Origin: CAZHHH01 sp052400685
Lineage (GTDB): Bacteria > Bacteroidota > Bacteroidia > Bacteroidales > Marinilabiliaceae
Reading direction: 5' to 3' (one strand)
NCBI GenBank assembly: GCA_052400685.1
Contig: JBQTGJ010000020.1
Length of the DNA: 64,000 bases
Shown: one piece after another, positions 1 through 7,953 of the stretch
Layout of the letters: each line of letters begins with the position of its first letter
Position numbering within the stretch: position 1 is the first letter of the stretch
The notes under the pieces: generated by a model
Told to the model about the DNA's origin: nothing
Database searches by the model: none
Seen by the model: the letters and a program-made list of their open reading frames with translations, nothing else
Made by a program: the position numbers and the translations under genes

Positions 1-1515
1 GATCGTCAACGAACACTGTGTTGAAGCAGAGCCAGGCGTTTGCGGCATATCAGCAATTCCGGCAGCGATCAATGTGCCCCCCGTAAGCTTAAAGTCGTCA
101 TTATAATCGAGAACGCCATTACCGCTCGAAGTGGGCCCATTAACAATAACCGTACCGCCGCTCATTTCTATGGTGCCATTGGCATCCAGTCCATCTCCTC
201 CTGCATTAACCACCAGATAACCGCCTTTGATATACAAATAATAATCACCCGAAGAAGAAAAATTACCAGCACCAGGTCTTCCCTGCGAAGAGTTATCACT
301 ACCACCTGCGGCATTAACCCCATCATCGCTGGCAACCAGATGAACAGACCCGCTGTTGAACGTTATTACGGCACTTTCCAATCCCTCATAAGATTTTGTG
401 ATGATCATATCGCCACCATTAATACCCAGTGCCACATCGGCATGAACGCCGTCGTCGCCCGAGGCGATATCATAAGTTCCGCCATTTATGGCTACCGTTC
501 CATTGCTGTGAATGGCATCATCAGCCGTCTGAATTGTAAAAATGCCGCCGTCAATTATTATACCGGTTCCACCCTTAATACCTTTCATTGAATTATCAGA
601 ATTATAACTGTAACTGCTTCCCCCTCCTGTTACAATATTAAAAGATCCATCCGCAACAATTACATCCGTTTCAGCCGCAAGCCCATCACCGCCCGCATTA
701 ATATTAAAATCTCCGGATTCTATTAAAATATAGCCACAGGCAGAGTCCGCGTCGTTATCAGATTTAAAACCATCGCCAGTACTGTTTACCACAATTGAGC
801 TTTCTTTAACGATCAGATAATCCTTGCCACGAATACCATCATCTACAGCATTTACAGTAATTGTGGCCCCATTAATCACCAACCCATCCTTACAATTAAT
901 CGCATCATTATAATTACCGGTAACAGTCAGACTTCCGGAACCAGCCACCGACATATTCTCTTTACTGAAAAACGCAGCGTTAGGCTCGTCATCATCCGCT
1001 TCGAAGACATAAGAAGCACCATCGGTCAACTGATTATTGGTACCCTCGGCCAACATGAAAATGGCTTTTTTACAATCATCCACAAAAACAGCCGCACTAT
1101 TGCTACAGGTAATATCAGTGCCATTCAAAATAATCCTGACCACATCGTCATCCCCGGCATCAATCACCAACTGACCGTTGGTCAGAGTTCCGGTAACGCG
1201 ATAAACGCCTGCACTCTCAATAGTCACTATCGAACCGGAGACCGACACGCCAGCGCCATCCGCAAGAGCAGATGTACCCTCCAGAGCGATATCCACGATA
1301 TCGGAATCGGTGTAAACATAATCACTCGCTTCCTCATGGCTTTCGCTATTACTTACCAGCGCGTCGTCGGCAGTATCTTCGCTGCCCTCTGGATCAACAG
1401 TGGTTTCAGTACCCGAAGTATCATCCTCGTAATTATCGCCATCGTCCGTACAGGCCCAAAAACCTGCCGAAATAAACAATCCGGCTACCAGCCAAAAATA
1501 AAGTGTTGCTTTCAT
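1..1515 (-). CDS. Cthe_2159-like beta-helix carbohydrate-binding lipoprotein (3' end cut by window)
   Basis: The reading frame is open from the ATG at 1515 down to base 1 (505 codons), so the C terminus lies outside the window. The N terminus is a lipoprotein signal (hydrophobic stretch, then FWACTDDGD), followed by an acidic linker and long repeats rich in N-D-A-I-K/G-D-G turns, such as INAGGDG and DDGIHS-type patterns, typical of a right-handed parallel beta helix. The frame near base 1 reads GGTLIAAGIADMPQTPGSA, which resembles the conserved end of the Cthe_2159 (DUF4353) family, known to bind cellulose or acidic polysaccharide. It is downstream of DUF2490, DUF4956 and VTC-domain genes on the same strand, a combination that recurs in many genomes, so it is probably the exported product of that cluster. 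Function beyond polysaccharide binding is inference. Confidence 0.8.
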   Translation of the reverse strand, partial: MKATLYFWLVAGLFISAGFWACTDDGDNYEDDTSGTETTVDPEGSEDTADDALVSNSESHEEASDYVYTDSDIVDIALEGTSALADGAGVSVSGSIVTIESAGVYRVTGTLTNGQLVIDAGDDDVVRIILNGTDITCSNSAAVFVDDCKKAIFMLAEGTNNQLTDGASYVFEADDDEPNAAFFSKENMSVAGSGSLTVTGNYNDAINCKDGLVINGATITVNAVDDGIRGKDYLIVKESSIVVNSTGDGFKSDNDADSACGYILIESGDFNINAGGDGLAAETDVIVADGSFNIVTGGGSSYSYNSDNSMKGIKGGTGIIIDGGIFTIQTADDAIHSNGTVAINGGTYDIASGDDGVHADVALGINGGDMIITKSYEGLESAVITFNSGSVHLVASDDGVNAAGGSDNSSQGRPGAGNFSSSGDYYLYIKGGYLVVNAGGDGLDANGTIEMSGGTVIVNGPTSSGNGVLDYNDDFKLTGGTLIAAGIADMPQTPGSASTQCSLTI

Positions 1516-1705
1516 ATGTTTATAATTTATCTTTCAATGGTCATATGGAACTCTCAATGAATTTTAATCATTCGACTGTGTGTATTTTAGAATGCTAAAA
1601 TTCATGTTCGTTTCATATGTTTATAATTTGTCTTTAAGTTGCCATATGGAACTCGCCAGGATAATCATACTCCTGTGTGTGAAACAATTCTCATGGCTCG
1701 TTTCA
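1513..1705 (-). repeat. Duplicated 5' leader (two copies, third at 54140)
   Basis: Reading the minus strand, a stretch of about 45 bases ending in AAATTATAAACATATGAAA sits directly on the start codon at 1515. A second, longer copy lies at 1611-1705, where the ATG opens only a four-codon frame (M-K-R-T-stop). The same leader precedes the GH29 gene (54141-54230), including the upstream part with GGCGAGTT and CACACAGG. The shared segment is therefore an untranslated leader that has been copied between unrelated genes. What it does (translation control, RNA stability) is not visible. Confidence 0.6.
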
Positions 1706-1734
1706 TCTGTTTTAATAAATAGGTTCGTTGCGTA

Positions 1735-2418
1735 CTAAAATTCAAATTTGAGGCTGGTCCCCAAAACCCAACCTGCTTCCGGCTCTTTTACATTAACGAC
1801 CTTATCATATTGACAATAAAAATCTGCCGAAACCGTTTTACTGATTTCATAATCAGTACCAAAAGCCCAACGGAAATTATCGATCTCATTACCATCAGGA
1901 TTGTTAAGCTGATAACGGAATTGGCCAGATATATAAGGCTTTATATGCAACAATTTTATCTTATAGCACACCTCCAACTTCGATCGCAAGGCATTTTTAG
2001 GATCGTACTTTTTATTATCATTATCTGCGTCGTAATAAGTTGATTGAAATTTTTCGCGTAATGACATGGACCAATTACCAAAAACCCGCTTATGTCTGAC
2101 AAATAAGCTGTAACGATTTCGGTTAGCATACTCATCATCGTCGATATCATGATCGTGAATCCAAGTATATCCGACACCAAACTTCCATTTTTTATTAAAA
2201 GCATAATCGACATTCAACGAAGTTGAAAAACGGTCTGTCTCGTCTTCGTCCAATAAATAACGCCATTCAGGCTCCAGCTCCAGACTAATCTCCTTGGTCA
2301 ATTCCTTTTCAATAGCGAAACCCGACCACCAGGCCGGATACCGATCCTGCCCCATGGTGGAAAACATTGGGACAAGCACCAAAAGTACCGTGATAAATAA
2401 TCTCAAGTTAGAAATCAT
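1735..2418 (-). CDS. DUF2490 family outer-membrane protein
   Basis: A protein of 227 residues with a Sec signal peptide (hydrophobic residues 6-20, ending near STMGQ). The mature part is rich in alternating hydrophobic/polar strands with aromatic girdles (EWRYLLDEDETDRF, WKFGVGYTWIHDH) and ends in KFEF, a typical C-terminal beta-strand with terminal Phe. This fits DUF2490, small outer-membrane barrels of unknown function common in Bacteroidetes. It overlaps the upstream DUF4956 gene by 11 bases, so the two are probably translationally coupled. It may form the outer-membrane outlet or partner of the VTC/DUF4956/Cthe_2159 cluster; that role is inference. Confidence 0.75.
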   Translation of the reverse strand: MISNLRLFITVLLVLVPMFSTMGQDRYPAWWSGFAIEKELTKEISLELEPEWRYLLDEDETDRFSTSLNVDYAFNKKWKFGVGYTWIHDHDIDDDEYANRNRYSLFVRHKRVFGNWSMSLREKFQSTYYDADNDNKKYDPKNALRSKLEVCYKIKLLHIKPYISGQFRYQLNNPDGNEIDNFRWAFGTDYEISKTVSADFYCQYDKVVNVKEPEAGWVLGTSLKFEF

Positions 2419-3085
2419 TATGTGGGCTCTTTAAAAAATTAATATCCGTACTGTTCACCTCTTTACTATTGTAGTACACTTTTATAACAGCCGTATCTTT
2501 TAAAAAATCAATTCCCCCAACTTCGGCTTTATTTATAGGAATACCGGTACGTTCGCGTAAATCATCTAACAATTCAGGATAGCGATCAGGCCTTACCAGA
2601 TCAATTTTTTCATAAACAATTAGTTTACTGGTTACATGACGTAACACCTTACTGCTTTCCATTAACCATGTAACACCTATAAAAATAAAATTTGTGGCAA
2701 AAAGATCTGGATAGCTCACATGCTTTTCAAGCGCATTAATCACCGAAATACCTATTATCATAAACAGATACGTCATTTCACGTATAGGTAAAGTATCGGT
2801 TCGATAACGCAAAATACCAAAGATGGCAAACAAACCGAGGGCAAACCCAACCTGAATTTTCACATTATCGAGCATAAACAGCAGCATAAAAATGGTGGTA
2901 CTGGTAATTATAAACGAAAAAAAATAGTCGCGTCGTTGCGACCGCGGGTAATACAAAAAACGAATAATACCGGCGGTCACCAACAGGTTAACTCCAAAAC
3001 GAAACAACATCAACCCCACACTTCCGGTATCAAACGACCACATATCAATAGGTTCCTGTACTTTAGCCAAAAATAGATTCGTCAT
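2408..3085 (-). CDS. DUF4956 integral membrane protein
   Basis: A protein of 225 residues with about four membrane helices in the first 140 residues (around 26-44, 54-71, 76-92, 105-140) and a cytosolic C-terminal domain. The motif FGILRYRTDTLPIREMTYLF in the centre is characteristic of DUF4956, where the cytosolic loop after it is conserved. The family nearly always neighbours VTC-type polyphosphate polymerase genes, as here; the two reading frames overlap by 23 bases. It probably acts with the VTC-domain protein at the inner membrane, but its biochemical role is not known. Confidence 0.82.
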   Translation of the reverse strand: MTNLFLAKVQEPIDMWSFDTGSVGLMLFRFGVNLLVTAGIIRFLYYPRSQRRDYFFSFIITSTTIFMLLFMLDNVKIQVGFALGLFAIFGILRYRTDTLPIREMTYLFMIIGISVINALEKHVSYPDLFATNFIFIGVTWLMESSKVLRHVTSKLIVYEKIDLVRPDRYPELLDDLRERTGIPINKAEVGGIDFLKDTAVIKVYYNSKEVNSTDINFLKSPHNDF

Positions 3086-3914
3086 GTAACTGCTTTTTTA
3101 AAAATTGGACTTTAGATTTATAAATATTGTATTTCACATTCTCATACAGCTGACTTACGCCCAAGCAATATTTACTTAAACCGGTAGCTTTAACCCGATT
3201 TTCCAACAAAATGGAAGCTATGGGAGAATTAACATTTTTATCCTGCTTCAATTCAATGATTACTAGAGGGGACACCTTCAAATCTTTGAGACCATCAGGT
3301 CTGGAAAACGAAAGATTAAAATCAATGGTTAACCGTTCATCCATAGCACAACTCACCAGGGTAATTCTGAAAAACTGATTATTCAAAACGGGTTGTAGAG
3401 TACCGACGGGAAAATCAGGCATTTGCTGGTGCAAAAAACAAAAATCCGAAGCCTCAAGCGCCAACGCGATTTCTACCGGGATCCGTATTTTATTCGTTCT
3501 CCCCTTATTGGATTTTGATTTCACCTCCAAAAAATGCTGAAAGGTATCGACATAAGTCCGTACCCTCACTTTACAACGGTTAAGCTTTCCATTGATATGA
3601 GCATAATAAAGTCGAAAATCAGGGGTATCCCAGTAGGTTGTATGGTAATTAGCAATCCGTCGCTGCTGAATCTCCTGCACGAAATAAAACAGACTTGCCT
3701 GCTCAAGAATATCAGGCACTAAAAAAAATGGCACCACAAATTTGCTGTCTACACGGTTCATCAGCTTAACGGCGGCCACATCATCGAGACCTATCGGATT
3801 AAAATCCTGAAGCACCAAATCTAATTGGTCAGCCATTGCCTTTGGTCTTTTGCGTCCCTCCTCCTTTAACAACATCGTCTCAAGCGTCGAACTTTGATCA
3901 TTTCTGACAAACAT
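3063..3914 (-). CDS. VTC-domain protein, polyphosphate-polymerase-like
   Basis: A protein of 283 residues. The VTC tunnel fold is indicated by NRVDSKFVVP near residue 49 (R and K ligands), YWDTPDFRLYYAHINGKLNR with K/R residues, VRVRTY, the acidic-basic EVKSKSNKGRTNKIR, and a late VIIELKQDK, which supplies the catalytic glutamate and lysine in this fold. Family members make or bind polyphosphate from ATP at the cytosolic face of the membrane. The start at 3914 is the first ATG; an internal Met at residue 27 (MADQLDL) is a reasonable alternative because the first 26 residues are poorly conserved in character. It is the first gene of a minus-strand operon with DUF4956, DUF2490 and the Cthe_2159-like protein. 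Confidence 0.78.
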   Translation of the reverse strand: MFVRNDQSSTLETMLLKEEGRKRPKAMADQLDLVLQDFNPIGLDDVAAVKLMNRVDSKFVVPFFLVPDILEQASLFYFVQEIQQRRIANYHTTYWDTPDFRLYYAHINGKLNRCKVRVRTYVDTFQHFLEVKSKSNKGRTNKIRIPVEIALALEASDFCFLHQQMPDFPVGTLQPVLNNQFFRITLVSCAMDERLTIDFNLSFSRPDGLKDLKVSPLVIIELKQDKNVNSPIASILLENRVKATGLSKYCLGVSQLYENVKYNIYKSKVQFLKKQLHDESIFG

Positions 3915-4217
3915 TCTTTCTATATTTTAGCGATTAATACCTGTGCGTTGCGACAAACACTCAGTGCTTGCAAAAAAATCCAACTGCTGCGTTATGCTTA
4001 TTCTCAAAATAGTCGTTCACCATAGTAAACCCATATTTTTCGGACTTCACAAGCCTTGAATTTGAACTTTATATTTCAAACCCTTAGTTTATGGACAGAC
4101 TCTACTTAACGACTTGCCGATATCGAAATTATCTAAAAAGAAAAGGTCTGCTCCAAAAAAAGGGTAAACAACCCGATTGACTTGGCGAACAGCCTCAGAG
4201 AATAATAATCAATAAGT
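3915..4217. repeat. Intergenic region with dispersed repeat R (copy 1)
   Basis: Between two divergent genes. Bases about 3965-4099 are a degenerate copy of repeat R found throughout the window: CTGCGTTATGCTT, then TTCGGACTTCACAAGCCTTG, then the end motif TTTATGGACAG. No gene is seen. Confidence 0.6.
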
Positions 4218-4225
4218 TACCTTTG
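4218..4225 (+). promoter_or_regulatory. Bacteroidetes -7 box TACCTTTG
   Basis: TACCTTTG matches the Bacteroidetes -7 consensus TAnnTTTG exactly and lies 27 bases before the ATG at 4253. No clear -33 TTTG is present at the expected distance, so the promoter may be weak or activator-dependent. Confidence 0.4.
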
Positions 4226-4252
4226 TATTATTATCGCATCAATAAGAAACCA

Positions 4253-5326
4253 ATGAAACGTAACACCATTAATACCCTGTCGCACATCATGATATGGAGC
4301 ACATTTTTTGTCCTCCTAATGTTATTTATGCCGTTTTATGATATGAAACCGTGGCTGTTTTTTGGGATGTTTGGTTTCCTGATGGGATACTATTACCTAA
4401 ACAACCTGATTCTGGTACCCCGGTTTCTAGCTCAAAAATGTTTCTGGCAATTTTTTGGCATTACCTTCGTTATACTCTTGATTTATCTCTATTTTTCGGA
4501 CTTAGGCGACTGGCTTCGTCCTCCTTTTGAAACCATAATGCCCGAAAGAATGCCGCTTCATCGCCCCGATTTTGGGCCCGATTCCAGAATGTTGCTTCCC
4601 AAAAGTGATGACATTCCGATGTTTAAACCGCTCCTGATACACATTCCATTTAACTCATTACTAACCTTTCTGCTGGTATTTATGGTAAGTACCGGTACTA
4701 AAATCATCGGCTCCTGGTTCGACACCGAACAACGCCGTAATCAAGCCGAACAGGAGAAATCACAGGCAGAACTCTCTGCTCTCAAAGCCCAGATAAACCC
4801 ACATTTTCTATTCAACACCCTTAACAACCTGTATCACATGTCGATGCAAAAGTCGGAAGAGACACCCGACACGATACTTAAACTGGCCGATCTGATGCGT
4901 TTTGTACTCACAGAAACACAGTTAGACACCATTCCGCTCAACAAGGAGATTGATGTTATTAACCAATATATCCATCTTCAAAAAATCAGGCTAACCGAAA
5001 AAACGACCATTGATTTTCGAATTAAAGGCGATAGCAAACAACACAATATAGCGCCTCTACTGCTATTACCATTTGTCGAAAATGCTTTTAAATATGGTGT
5101 AAGCACCCACACAGCATCTACCATAAGCATCATTTTGACAATTGAAAACAATGGAATTATTTTTAATGTGAAAAACAAAAAGATGAATACTAACACGACA
5201 AACACAGGTACCGGCTTACAAAACGTAAAACGCAGGCTTCAACTCACCTACCCTAACCAGCACATACTTAAGACACGAATAACTCAGGACGACTACACTA
5301 TTCATCTTACAATTAAGGAGCTATGA
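4253..5326 (+). CDS. LytS/YehU-type sensor histidine kinase
   Basis: An inner-membrane histidine kinase of about 357 residues. The ATG at 4253 (MKRNTINTL) is preferred over an in-frame TTG at 4223 because the TTG sits on the -7 box. Four hydrophobic helices occupy roughly residues 10-30, 36-58, 69-90 and 138-160; there is no recognisable extracellular ligand domain, only a short loop after helix 3. The His_kinase domain has the phospho-acceptor motif AQINPHFLFNTLNNL, the N box PFVENAFKYG and the G box GTGLQNVKRRL. This family phosphorylates LytTR response regulators; the next gene, overlapping by four bases, is one. The signal sensed cannot be read from the sequence. Confidence 0.88.
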   Translation: MKRNTINTLSHIMIWSTFFVLLMLFMPFYDMKPWLFFGMFGFLMGYYYLNNLILVPRFLAQKCFWQFFGITFVILLIYLYFSDLGDWLRPPFETIMPERMPLHRPDFGPDSRMLLPKSDDIPMFKPLLIHIPFNSLLTFLLVFMVSTGTKIIGSWFDTEQRRNQAEQEKSQAELSALKAQINPHFLFNTLNNLYHMSMQKSEETPDTILKLADLMRFVLTETQLDTIPLNKEIDVINQYIHLQKIRLTEKTTIDFRIKGDSKQHNIAPLLLLPFVENAFKYGVSTHTASTISIILTIENNGIIFNVKNKKMNTNTTNTGTGLQNVKRRLQLTYPNQHILKTRITQDDYTIHLTIKEL

Positions 5327-6027
5327 TAAAATGTGTGATCGTTGACGATGAGCCTCGTGCCCTGGAAATTGTAAAAGACTTTGCCGGAAGAATCCCATTC
5401 CTGCAAGTTGAAGCCGCTTGCACCGATCCGGTAGAAGCGGCCTCTATCATCAAAAGCAAACAACCTCAATTGTTATTTCTAGATATTGAGATGCCGGATA
5501 TTTCGGGAATACAGTTAGCTAGAACCGTTGGCAAGCCCCCTTATATTATATTTATTACAGCTTATGGTCAATATGCCGTCGAAGGCTTCAACCTCGATGC
5601 TATTGATTATCTTCTAAAGCCATATAGCTTCGACAGATTTCTTAAAGCCGTTAACAAAGCACGTGAAATAATTGAACGGGTATGGCAGACACCCCCTGCG
5701 CCCATACAAAACGACTTCATCATTGTTAAATCTGAATATCAGAATATCCTCGTAAACATTAATGATATTCTGTTTATTGAAGCGATGGACAATTATATAA
5801 AAATCCACACACCAAAAAAAACGATCACAACCCTGATGTCACTAAAAAATATTCAGGAAGCATTGCCCGAAAATATTTTCATCCGCATTCATAAATCATT
5901 CGTTGTAGCAACCAGCCAAATAACGGCATTCACCAAAAACCAGGTAACAATTAACAGCAAGACCCTGCCAGTGGGCAGGGCCTATGCCGAATGCTTTCTA
6001 AAATATATGCAAAACAAAAAATCCTAA
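5323..6027 (+). CDS. LytTR-family response regulator
   Basis: A protein of 234 residues. Receiver domain at 1-120 with acidic pair D8-D9, phospho-acceptor D54 (LFLDIEMPD) and conserved Thr/Lys (FITAYG; LLKPY). LytTR DNA-binding domain at about 135-230 with ILFIEAMDNYIKIHT and FIRIHKSFVV, which are hallmark segments. It starts inside the stop codon region of the kinase gene (ATGA overlap), so the pair is co-translated. LytTR regulators bind direct repeats upstream of a few targets; no target is evident in this window. Confidence 0.92.
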   Translation: MIKCVIVDDEPRALEIVKDFAGRIPFLQVEAACTDPVEAASIIKSKQPQLLFLDIEMPDISGIQLARTVGKPPYIIFITAYGQYAVEGFNLDAIDYLLKPYSFDRFLKAVNKAREIIERVWQTPPAPIQNDFIIVKSEYQNILVNINDILFIEAMDNYIKIHTPKKTITTLMSLKNIQEALPENIFIRIHKSFVVATSQITAFTKNQVTINSKTLPVGRAYAECFLKYMQNKKS

Positions 6028-6029
6028 AT

Positions 6030-6160
6030 AGTGCTTACAAAAAATTTTAAGCGGCATTACGCCTGCTCTCAAAATGGTCATTTACGGGAGTAAACTCACA
6101 TTTTGCGTACTTCGTAAGCCTTGAATCTGAACATTTATTATCAGACACGTAAGTTTTCTT
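6030..6160 (+). repeat. Dispersed repeat R (copy 2, degenerate)
   Basis: Shares the order GCTT, CTCAAAATGGTCATTTACG, ACTTCGTAAGCCTTGAATCTGAAC, GACACGTAAGTTTT with the other R copies. It fills the gap between the regulator gene and the converging VIT gene. Confidence 0.5.
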
Positions 6161-6167
6161 GCTAATA

Positions 6168-7031
6168 CTAAATATCGACTCCCAGCAGACTCCTTAACAA
6201 ATAACCCACAAAGAAAGAAAATGCTGCTACGCCCAAACTAATCAACGTCATTTCCCAGAAACGATGTTTAAAATTGAGGTCTTTGGCAATTGCGAGATAA
6301 TAATTAAAACAGAAAATAATAAGAACAGCGGTGAGCAAGACAATGGCCAATGCAATAAATTGGTTATCGAGAAGAAGAAATGGCAATATCAATAACGTCA
6401 CGGTAATAAGGTACGAAATACCTGTGTAGATAGCCGATTTCCCCGCGGTTTCATCCCCCTCTGCTTTGGATGACAAAAATTCGGAAGCTGCCATAGATAG
6501 AGCCGCCGAAATACCGGTAACCAACCCAACCAAAGAAATAATCCGTGAATCGGCCAAAGCCAGGGTGAAACCGGCCAGAGCACCAGTCAGCTCAACCAGG
6601 GCATCGTTAAGACCCAACACAATGGACCCCACATATTGCAAATGGCTTTCTTCCAGCATATTCAAAACCGACTTTTCATGTTCGGCTTCCTCCTTGGCCA
6701 GCTGTTCTGCTTCGGGGTAATACTGCGACAGAATCTGATAATTGCCGGAACCTGTACCCTCTTTTTTCTCCATTAACTTTAACACAAAAGTTAACCCTAA
6801 AACACGAACCAAAAAAAGCGTGCGGAAGATACGCCATTTGTCGGGTTGAAGCTTAACGCCGGTTTTAGTTTCCCAAAAACGGGCATGCCCCAGTTCCTGG
6901 TCTCCAATACGATTCAAAACAGACTTATTAGTCTCATTTTTACTTCGTTTAGCCAGCGCCTTGTAAATATGATATTCAGTGATCTCAGTCTTCTGTGACT
7001 TAAGAGCATATTTTATAGCTTTCGGATCCAT
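6168..7031 (-). CDS. Ferritin-like domain fused to VIT1/CCC1-type iron/manganese transporter
   Basis: A protein of 287 residues. Residues 1-125 are a rubrerythrin/ferritin-like four-helix bundle with metal-ligand candidates E16, E19 (TEITEYHIYK), E47 and H49-H50 region (DQELGHARFWE), and the later EEAEHEKSV. Residues 130-287 are a VIT1/CCC1 domain with five hydrophobic segments and the signature GLNDALVELTGALAGFT plus SMAASEFLSSKAEGD. VIT family proteins move Fe2+ or Mn2+ out of the cytosol by proton exchange; in eukaryotic VIT1 the cytosolic glutamates of a separate domain bind metal, and here the ferritin-like domain probably does this. The gene is single, bounded by repeats on both sides, and shows no partner gene. 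Confidence 0.85.
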   Translation of the reverse strand: MDPKAIKYALKSQKTEITEYHIYKALAKRSKNETNKSVLNRIGDQELGHARFWETKTGVKLQPDKWRIFRTLFLVRVLGLTFVLKLMEKKEGTGSGNYQILSQYYPEAEQLAKEEAEHEKSVLNMLEESHLQYVGSIVLGLNDALVELTGALAGFTLALADSRIISLVGLVTGISAALSMAASEFLSSKAEGDETAGKSAIYTGISYLITVTLLILPFLLLDNQFIALAIVLLTAVLIIFCFNYYLAIAKDLNFKHRFWEMTLISLGVAAFSFFVGYLLRSLLGVDI

Positions 7032-7440
7032 AAAGAATAATTTAAATGAGTAAATATAAAGGTTAAAATTACAGTTAATTTTAAGACGTTGTAACTCCAG
7101 ACACCAGAATTTGTAAAGGAAACTATCAAATAGTATTTGTCTATAAAGTCAACAACTTCGTTATGCTTGTACTATAAACTGTCATTTACGAAAAGGAAAC
7201 GCCTTGATTTTTATGCCTTCGCAAGCCTTGTATTTGAAGTTTATATTTCAAACACTTAGGTTTATGGACATGCGCTAAATATTTGACCTGCCTTTTCAAG
7301 GCGAAATTTATTATTCAATATGGGCTCCCAAGGCGTTGCCGTTGGGCTGAAGTAATTTGCACTTTCAGTGCGGAAAGCCACAAAAAGCATAATTTTACGG
7401 ATGTAGAAAGTGATTGTCTAAAAACTCTTGGGCAAAAAAA
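7032..7440 (+). repeat. Dispersed repeats R (copy 3) and S
   Basis: Bases 7138-7275 are a full R copy, running from TGTCTATAAAGTC to GTTTATGGACA. Bases 7285-7440 are block S (CTTTTCAAGGCGAAATTT, GGCGTTGCCGTTGGGCTGAAG, TTTGCACTTTCAGTGCGG), which also follows R at 21.9, 35.5 and 44.3 kb. No coding sequence is seen. Confidence 0.65.
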
Positions 7441-7629
7441 ATAACATTATTATAGACAAACACATTAGCCCTAAGGGAGAAAGTCAAACAGCTATACAAG
7501 CTATTTCAAGGCTATTTATGACATATGGGATTAGAATAAAATCATCGGGTAAACAGGCAAATAAAAAATCTGCTTGTCGGAATATTATATCGATTGCGAG
7601 GTAAAATATGGTTGCATTTATCTTTTGGC
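7441..7629. other. Intergenic, nothing recognised
   Basis: AT-rich sequence between block S and block T. A short frame on the plus strand reads like a decayed peptide (IDKHISPKGESQTAIQAISR) but is too short to assign. No promoter or structure stands out. Confidence 0.3.
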
Positions 7630-7718
7630 TGGTGCCCTTTCAGGGCGATAAAACAACGGATAATCACACCACAGGACGAGGTCCTGTGCTAATGACTACA
7701 AGGCTTTCAGCCTTGATT
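7630..7718 (+). repeat. Dispersed repeat T
   Basis: Contains CCCTTTCAGGGCGATAAAAC, then a short palindrome ACAGGACGAGGTCCTGT, then AAGGCTTTCAGCCTTGAT. The same block occurs at 35150-35245 with small changes, also next to R copies. The internal small hairpins resemble REP-type bacterial repeats. Confidence 0.6.
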
Positions 7719-7722
7719 TGTG

Positions 7723-7858
7723 CTTGTCTATAAAGTCTACGACTGCGTTATACTTGTACTTAAAATAGGTATTTACAAGTGTATGCTCACATTTTTCGGA
7801 CGGAGGGAGCCGTAAATTTGAAAGTTTACAACTCAAACACCTGACTTTATGGACAGGT
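7723..7858 (+). repeat. Dispersed repeat R (copy 4, complete, terminal inverted repeats)
   Basis: About 136 bp running from TGTCTATAAAGTC to GACTTTATGGACA. The ends are imperfect inverted repeats of each other, which makes the unit look like a small non-autonomous element. It ends about 95 bases before the dinB start and may carry or displace its promoter. Confidence 0.6.
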
Positions 7859-7953
7859 ACGACATCATCCACAAAATAAATATCCCGATTCATTGCGAAG
7901 CTATCATCTTTTATATAAATTACAATCATCTCAAAGATTACATTATAATCAAT

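Noticed and set aside
40..591. Plus-strand reading frame of 183 codons
   Set aside because: It is the antisense of the Cthe_2159-like gene and has low-complexity, non-protein character.
7849..7953. Upstream in-frame extension of dinB
   Set aside because: It begins in repeat R and encodes a non-conserved AT-rich stretch; the ATG at 7954 fits the family length.
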